Source: Candidatus Lokiarchaeota archaeon
GTDB taxonomy: Archaea > Asgardarchaeota > Thorarchaeia > Thorarchaeales > Thorarchaeaceae
Direction of reading: 5' to 3'
Assembly: GCA_014730275.1 (NCBI GenBank)
Contig: WJIL01000006.1
Location: forward strand, 1-36,190
Length of the DNA: 36,190 nt
The translations under genes were made by a program, and so were the position numbers. Below the pieces are notes generated by a model. That model was not told where the DNA came from, did not search any database, and saw only the letters and a program-made list of their open reading frames with translations. How positions within the stretch are numbered: position 1 is the stretch's first letter; every line of letters begins with the position of its first letter. This document shows, one piece after another, positions 32,126-36,190 of the stretch.

Positions 32126-32403
32126 CCTGCAGTATCTAGTATTTTATTGACATGCTTTTTCCAGCTTGGCTCAAGTTCTAGTGCCTTCTCAGCACAACAT
32201 ACAGCAGCTTCATACTCTTTCAGCTTCGTGTGAAGGAGACCTTTGTAGAACCAAGCATGGGCATACTCTTCATTCATATCGATGGCCTTCTGATAGGCCT
32301 CTAATGCTTCTTCGAATTCTCCCTTCTCTTCATAGCTTTTGGCTATTCTATAGTAGTCGTAATGGGTTACTGGAATCTCATCCGACAACCTATAACACCT
32401 CAT
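32113..32403 (-). CDS. Small tetratricopeptide-repeat protein
   Basis: A 96-residue protein made almost entirely of TPR helices. Residues about 15-48 (YYRIAKSYEEKGEFEEALEA and on) and 49-82 (AWFYKGLLHTKLKEYEAAVC and on) are two full repeats with the canonical W/Y-G-Y-A-F-A-P spacing, followed by a capping helix (WKKHVNKILDTA). Such proteins are protein-binding scaffolds; no partner is evident. It has an ATG start and a TATA-like AATTTATT about 30 bases upstream, suggesting a nearly leaderless transcript separate from the mutase operon. Confidence 0.8.
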   Translation of the reverse strand: MRCYRLSDEIPVTHYDYYRIAKSYEEKGEFEEALEAYQKAIDMNEEYAHAWFYKGLLHTKLKEYEAAVCCAEKALELEPSWKKHVNKILDTAGKSP

Positions 32404-32430
32404 CGAGGCGTTGTATTGGTAATCTAATCA

Positions 32431-32439
32431 AATAAATTT
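32431..32439 (-). promoter_or_regulatory. TATA-like element for the TPR gene
   Basis: AAATTTATT on the minus strand, 28-36 bases upstream of the ATG at 32403, within a 115-base gap to the epimerase gene. The spacing implies a leader of only a few bases. Confidence 0.35.
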
Positions 32440-32518
32440 GCCGTAATTAAAGGGATTGCAGCCTAATTCATTGGAGTACAAAAGAGGAAATAGATATCTT
32501 AAGATGACACTGGAAGGT

Positions 32519-32926
32519 TTACCCTTCATGTTCACATAGTTCGAGAAGAACGCCACCAGTTGATTTTGGATGTACGAACGCTATCTTCGTGCCATGTGCC
32601 CCTAGTCGTGCTTCATGATCAATCATTCTTGTTTCATCTGCAAGCAATTCGTCAATAGCACTATCGATATCATCTACCTGAATAGCTATATGATGCATAC
32701 CAGATCCACGCTTGGCAAGGAATTTGGCAACGGGACTTTCGTCAGTGGTGGGTTCAAGGAGCTCTATTCGGCTCTCACCAATCTCAAAGAAAGCTACTCG
32801 TACTCCTTGATCAGAAACCTCTTCTGAGCCAAGGTAGTTCATTCCAAGGGTATCTCGATAATAGGGGATTAAATCGGCTATGCTGTTCACAGCAATTCCA
32901 ATATGATCTATTTTCTCTGGTCTCAT
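32519..32926 (-). CDS. mce: Methylmalonyl-CoA epimerase
   Basis: A 135-residue vicinal-oxygen-chelate protein that interconverts (S)- and (R)-methylmalonyl-CoA. KIDHIGIAVNSI gives the first metal histidine (H8), HHIAIQVDDID the second (H78 or H79), and LLELCEHEG the metal glutamate (E129), at the spacing known for the family; RIELLEPT lies at the end of the first half. Its ATG is preceded by GAGGT, which overlaps the end of the mutase large-subunit gene 6 bases away, so it is the last gene of the mutase operon. Cytosolic. Confidence 0.95.
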   Translation of the reverse strand: MRPEKIDHIGIAVNSIADLIPYYRDTLGMNYLGSEEVSDQGVRVAFFEIGESRIELLEPTTDESPVAKFLAKRGSGMHHIAIQVDDIDSAIDELLADETRMIDHEARLGAHGTKIAFVHPKSTGGVLLELCEHEG

Positions 32927-32932
32927 TAGTTG

Positions 32933-34612
32933 CTACCTCAATGTATCAGGGCTTTGGTATTCTCCAAATTCATCTCGAAGAACCGAGCAAATCTCTCCAA
33001 GGGTTGCATACACTCTAACTGCTTCCAGAATTGGTGGCATCAAATTAGCATCACTTCTAGCTGCTTCCCGCAAAGCATCGAGAGCTACTTTAACGGTATT
33101 GTCATCGCGGGTTTTACGAAGCTTGTTCAATCGTTCTATCTGCGCTCTTTCGGTTTCTGGGTCGACTCGTAGATATTCGAATTCTCGTTCTTCCGTTGTA
33201 GTAAATTCATTTACGCCAACAACGATACGCTTACCCTCATCGACCTCTTTTTGATGTTTATATGCACTTTCACTTATTTCCCTTTGAATGAAGCCTCTCT
33301 CGATTGCTGATGGCGATCCTCCAAGATCATCAATCTGCTGTAGATACTCTCTAGCCTTTTCTTCGATGCTGTTTGTCAGAGATTCTACATAGTAGGAGCC
33401 AGCCAGCGGATCTATGGTGTCTGCAACACCTGTCTCATGTGCGAGGATCTGTTGGGTTCTCAGCGCAATCTGAACAGATTTCTCAGTTGGCAATGACAAA
33501 GCTTCATCTCGTGAATTTGTATGTAGAGACTGTGTTCCTCCCAGAACTCCTTGCAATGCCTGTAGAGTCACTCGTACAACATTGTTGTCAGGTTGTTGTG
33601 CTGTAAGGGTGCACCCCGCGGTCTGAGTATGAAATCTAAGCCTGCAAGATTTGTCATCCTCAGCATCGAATCTCTTCTTCATTATACGCGCCCATAAGCG
33701 TCGAGCGGCTCGGAATTTCGCAATCTCTTCAAAGAAGTGACTATGTGATCCGAAGAAAAATGATAGACGGGAGGCAAATCCATCTACATCAAGACCAGCA
33801 TCCAAAGCAGCTTCTACATAGGCAATGCCGTTGGCCAGTGTGAAAGCCACCTCTTGAACAGCTGTCGAACCAGCCTCACGAATATGATAGCCGGATATGG
33901 ATATAGTGTTCCATAAGGGCATGTTCTCCGAGCAGTATTCGAAAACATCAGTTATTAGTCTCATAGAGGGTTCTGGAGGGAAAATGTAGGTTCCTCTCGC
34001 AACATATTCCTTGAGAATATCGTTCTGAATCGTGCCTCGAAGCTCCTTAGCCGGAACACCTTGCTTCTCTGCCAGAGCTACATACATAGCCAAGAGTACA
34101 GCTGCAGGAGCGTTGATTGTCATCGAGGTGCTGACTTCATCCAAGGGAATACCATCGAATAGAATCTCCATATCAGCCAAAGAATCGATGGCAACGCCAA
34201 CTTTGCCAACTTCCCCTTTCGCTAGGGGGTAATCCGAATCATATCCAACTTGTGTTGGCAAATCAAAAGCCACAGAAAGGCCAGTTTGCCCCTGTTCAAG
34301 CAAGAATTTGAAGCGTTCATTGGTCTCCTGTGCGGTTCCAAAGCCACTGTACTGTCGCATAGTCCAGAGGCGACCCCTGTACATAGTAGTATAGACACCA
34401 CGGGTGTACGGAAACTGACCAGGAAAGCCCAAATCCTCCAAGTATTCTGTATTTTTCGTATCCATTGGAGTATACAATCGATTCGTAGGAATTCCTGAAA
34501 CTGTGGAAAAATCCTGTTTTCTCTCAGGAAACCTCTCGATTGTTTTCTTGACCACACTGTCTCGCCATTTCTTGTATTGCTGGTTTATTTTCTCATCCTC
34601 CAAGCATATCAC
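32933..34612 (-). CDS. mcmA1: Methylmalonyl-CoA mutase large (catalytic) subunit
   Basis: A 559-residue barrel subunit that rearranges (R)-methylmalonyl-CoA to succinyl-CoA with adenosylcobalamin held by a separate small subunit. Substrate residues argue for methylmalonyl-CoA over isobutyryl-CoA: Y88 in RQYSGFG, R206 in [10 protein letters not shown] and H243 in SGYHIREAG match Tyr89, Arg207 and His244 of the Propionibacterium enzyme, where isobutyryl-CoA mutases have Phe and Gln at the first two. The cobalamin domain is absent, as usual in archaea. It starts at GTG (34612), directly after the meaB stop codon, and is third in a four-gene operon with the small subunit, MeaB and the epimerase. 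Confidence 0.96.
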   Translation of the reverse strand: MICLEDEKINQQYKKWRDSVVKKTIERFPERKQDFSTVSGIPTNRLYTPMDTKNTEYLEDLGFPGQFPYTRGVYTTMYRGRLWTMRQYSGFGTAQETNERFKFLLEQGQTGLSVAFDLPTQVGYDSDYPLAKGEVGKVGVAIDSLADMEILFDGIPLDEVSTSMTINAPAAVLLAMYVALAEKQGVPAKELRGTIQNDILKEYVARGTYIFPPEPSMRLITDVFEYCSENMPLWNTISISGYHIREAGSTAVQEVAFTLANGIAYVEAALDAGLDVDGFASRLSFFFGSHSHFFEEIAKFRAARRLWARIMKKRFDAEDDKSCRLRFHTQTAGCTLTAQQPDNNVVRVTLQALQGVLGGTQSLHTNSRDEALSLPTEKSVQIALRTQQILAHETGVADTIDPLAGSYYVESLTNSIEEKAREYLQQIDDLGGSPSAIERGFIQREISESAYKHQKEVDEGKRIVVGVNEFTTTEEREFEYLRVDPETERAQIERLNKLRKTRDDNTVKVALDALREAARSDANLMPPILEAVRVYATLGEICSVLRDEFGEYQSPDTLR

Positions 34613-35572
34613 CTACTCTTCTTGTTCCGCAAGGAATTTCACAATCAGTCTTTCAGCAACAGTATAGGGATCTTCATGGCGTTTGGCAATCTTATTGATG
34701 GCTTCTTCGTAGTCTGTACTTCCACGGAGCTTTCCGAGCAGTTCTTGCGTTAGCTTATACTCCATAATGTCTTCAAGCTCCTCACGGCTCCGTTCAAGTC
34801 CCCTCTCATCAAGAAGACCACTAGCCTTGAGATAACGCATATGCTCCTCAATTTTCTCAACAAGCGTCTCAACACCTTCACCAGTTCGCGAGTTTGTTTG
34901 GAGAACTGGTGGCCTCCATCCGTCATCCTCAGGCGCAATATCGAGCATAGCATTGAGTTCGAGGACTTTCTTATCTGCCCCTGGAAGGTCGGACTTGTTG
35001 ACGACAAAGATGTCAGCAATTTCCATGATTCCGGCTTTTATTGCTTGAATGTCGTCCCCGCTCCCAGGAACATCCGTTACAACTACTGTATGCGCAATCT
35101 CGATGACTTCAACTTCTGACTGGCCAGCACCTACAGTCTCAACGATGATTATGTCTTTTCCGAATGCATCTAATGCACGAACAGCGTCAGATGTCGCCCG
35201 GGATAGTCCTCCCAGATGACCCCGAGTACCCATGCTACGGACGAAAACCTTCTCATCGAGGGTATGTTTCTGCATCCGTATCCTATCACCGAGAAGTGCA
35301 CCACCAGAAAACGGACTTGAGGGATCTACACAGATTATACCAATCGTTTTGTCTCTTTCACGATAGGCAGTTGTCAATTTGTTGACAAGAGTGGATTTGC
35401 CAGAACCTGGAGGACCTGTTACGCCAACAACATGAGCCTCACCGGTATGTCTATACAGCTGACTAAGAGCATCAAGAGCAATTGGTTCTTCATTTTCAAT
35501 AAAGGTGATTAAACGTGCTAATGCTCGTTTCTCCCCGTTCAGGACGCCTTCAACCAACTTGTTCGCAGACAA
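34613..35572 (-). CDS. meaB: MeaB/ArgK-type G-protein chaperone of methylmalonyl-CoA mutase
   Basis: A 319-residue SIMIBI-class GTPase that guards the mutase, controlling loading of adenosylcobalamin and removal of damaged cofactor. GVTGPPGSGKSTLVNKL has the P-loop GPPGSGKS (53-60), VDPSSPFSGGALLGDRIRM follows, VETVGAGQSEVEV is the switch III/Walker B region, and VVNKSDLPGADK holds the NKxD guanine motif. A helical C-terminal dimer arm (from about 235) completes the family length. The TTG start at 35572 has GAGGT 7 bases upstream. It sits between the two mutase subunit genes, whose products it serves. Confidence 0.95.
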   Translation of the reverse strand: MSANKLVEGVLNGEKRALARLITFIENEEPIALDALSQLYRHTGEAHVVGVTGPPGSGKSTLVNKLTTAYRERDKTIGIICVDPSSPFSGGALLGDRIRMQKHTLDEKVFVRSMGTRGHLGGLSRATSDAVRALDAFGKDIIIVETVGAGQSEVEVIEIAHTVVVTDVPGSGDDIQAIKAGIMEIADIFVVNKSDLPGADKKVLELNAMLDIAPEDDGWRPPVLQTNSRTGEGVETLVEKIEEHMRYLKASGLLDERGLERSREELEDIMEYKLTQELLGKLRGSTDYEEAINKIAKRHEDPYTVAERLIVKFLAEQEE

Positions 35573-35601
35573 CTAGCGTACCTCACCAATGATTCAGTGG
35601 A

Positions 35602-35994
35602 CTATACACGTGACCGGATATACTCGACGATTTCACCCAATGGAGTACCTGGCCCAAATACCTCGGCAATTCCCGCTTCCTTCAATCCAGGTATGTCATC
35701 TTCGGGAATAATACCTCCACCAATGACCAATATATCATCTGCACCTTTCTCTCGTAGAAGCTCAGTAACTCTTGGGAAAAGCGCATTGTGAGCCCCACTC
35801 AGAATGCTTAGTCCTATGCAGTCAACGTCTTCCTGCAGAGCGGATTCAACAATCATTTCGGGTGTTTGACGCAGGCCTGTATATATGACCTCCATGCCAG
35901 CATCCCGCAAGGCTCTTGCAACTACTTTGGCTCCCCGGTCATGACCGTCTAGGCCTGGCTTCGCTATGAGCACGCGTATTTTTCGTGAATTCAA
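35602..35994 (-). CDS. mcmA2: Methylmalonyl-CoA mutase small (cobalamin-binding) subunit
   Basis: A 130-residue B12-binding domain. [18 protein letters not shown] contains the DxHxxG motif (D16, H18, G21) that supplies the lower axial histidine to cobalt; LSILSGAH (SxL motif) and [11 protein letters not shown] (GG motif) line the nucleotide-tail pocket. It pairs with the large subunit to form the active enzyme. It is first in the operon. The start is TTG (35994) with GAGAGGT about 7 bases upstream; no ATG exists in frame near it, so this start is needed for the conserved N-terminus ([11 protein letters not shown]). Confidence 0.96.
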   Translation of the reverse strand: MNSRKIRVLIAKPGLDGHDRGAKVVARALRDAGMEVIYTGLRQTPEMIVESALQEDVDCIGLSILSGAHNALFPRVTELLREKGADDILVIGGGIIPEDDIPGLKEAGIAEVFGPGTPLGEIVEYIRSRV

Positions 35995-36012
35995 GGAATC
36001 TACCTCTCAGGT

Positions 36013-36051
36013 CAATGTCAGAATCGACAGACACTGGAAGACGGATATAAA
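36013..36051 (-). promoter_or_regulatory. Promoter of the methylmalonyl-CoA operon with a possible operator
   Basis: On the minus strand TTTATAT (36051-36045), preceded by GAAAGCC, is a strong TATA candidate about 55 bases before the small-subunit start. Between it and the ribosome binding site, CAATGTC (36013-36019) and GACACTG (36030-36036) form a 7-bp dyad with one mismatch across 10 bases. Confidence 0.45.
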
Positions 36052-36096
36052 GGCTTTCAATCTAATTGGTGAAAACAACCATCAATAAAGCAAGAG

Positions 36097-36190
36097 TTAA
36101 ACCCTAAGCCGGTATTCAGAACAAGTATGCCCCTTTTCGCCGACCTTTGCCTTATGAATGCCAATGTAATCACCGTTGTCCAGGATAATC
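36097..36190 (-). CDS. Possible C-terminal end of a gene running in from the right edge
   Basis: The minus strand is open from the edge to a TAA at 36099-36097, giving about 30 residues (IILDNGDYIGIHKAKV, ending SEYRLRV). Composition looks protein-like and the stop lies about 45 bases before the next promoter, a natural layout. The plus strand here is also open from an ATG at 36127, so this is only a weak call. No family recognised. Confidence 0.3.
   Translation of the reverse strand, partial: IILDNGDYIGIHKAKVGEKGHTCSEYRLRV

Overview
The window looks like archaeal chromosome with unusually varied accessory content. Support for an archaeon: TATA-like boxes 20-60 bases before several start codons; many TTG and GTG starts backed by good GGAGG/GAGGT ribosome binding sites; a methylmalonyl-CoA mutase split into separate large and cobalamin-binding subunits; a secreted protein with a threonine-rich stalk and one C-terminal membrane anchor; and histidine kinases with HDxxN-type H-boxes. 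The mix (UvrD-like helicase, TldD/TldE, RNase HII/HIII-type enzyme, penicillin-acylase family protein, PAS/GAF kinases) would fit an Asgard lineage such as Thorarchaeia. That lineage call is inference; no rRNA or other marker gene is present. I found no tRNA, rRNA, CRISPR array, insertion sequence or integrase.

Layout, left to right. Positions 1-6.9 kb: the start of an ornithine cyclodeaminase family gene (minus strand, cut by the edge), a UvrD/PcrA-like helicase, a TauE/SafE-type exporter, then a tight amine/amino-acid cassette (2,4-diaminopentanoate dehydrogenase-like enzyme, HemL-like class III aminotransferase, RibD-C-type reductase). Positions 7.1-14.2 kb: a large anchored surface protein, then on the minus strand a penicillin-acylase family hydrolase translationally coupled to a four-helix membrane protein and followed by a histidine phosphatase; a second small membrane protein diverges from them. 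Positions 14.5-17.9 kb: tldD-tldE and an orphan protein whose C-terminal half recalls a thioredoxin fold. Positions 17.9-21.6 kb: a methyltransferase and a membrane histidine kinase (minus), then an acr3-arsR arsenite resistance operon (plus).

Positions 21.6-25.5 kb (minus): a membrane-anchored family-5 solute-binding protein whose two halves are in swapped order, an RNase HIII-like gene that seems to start at CTG, and a biotin-protein ligase. Positions 25.6-29.5 kb: an Ntn-hydrolase-like protein, a PAS histidine kinase overlapping into a single-domain response regulator, and a convergent PAS-GAF-like histidine kinase. Positions 29.6-32.4 kb: an MFS transporter, a low-specificity threonine aldolase and a TPR protein. 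Positions 32.5-36.0 kb (minus): a compact four-gene methylmalonyl-CoA operon (small subunit, MeaB chaperone, large subunit, epimerase).

How the parts could work together. The mutase operon would join propionyl-CoA/methylmalonyl-CoA to succinyl-CoA, fitting breakdown of amino acids or odd-chain compounds; the biotin ligase could charge a carboxylase encoded elsewhere. The aminotransferase, dehydrogenase, cyclodeaminase and threonine aldolase also point to amino-acid metabolism. Three kinases lie within 11 kb but only one receiver protein. The items most worth a second look are the half-swapped binding protein, the CTG start with its hairpin and seven-codon leader, the dehydrogenase/aminotransferase/reductase cassette, and dyad symmetries lying between TATA-like boxes and start codons in several promoters.
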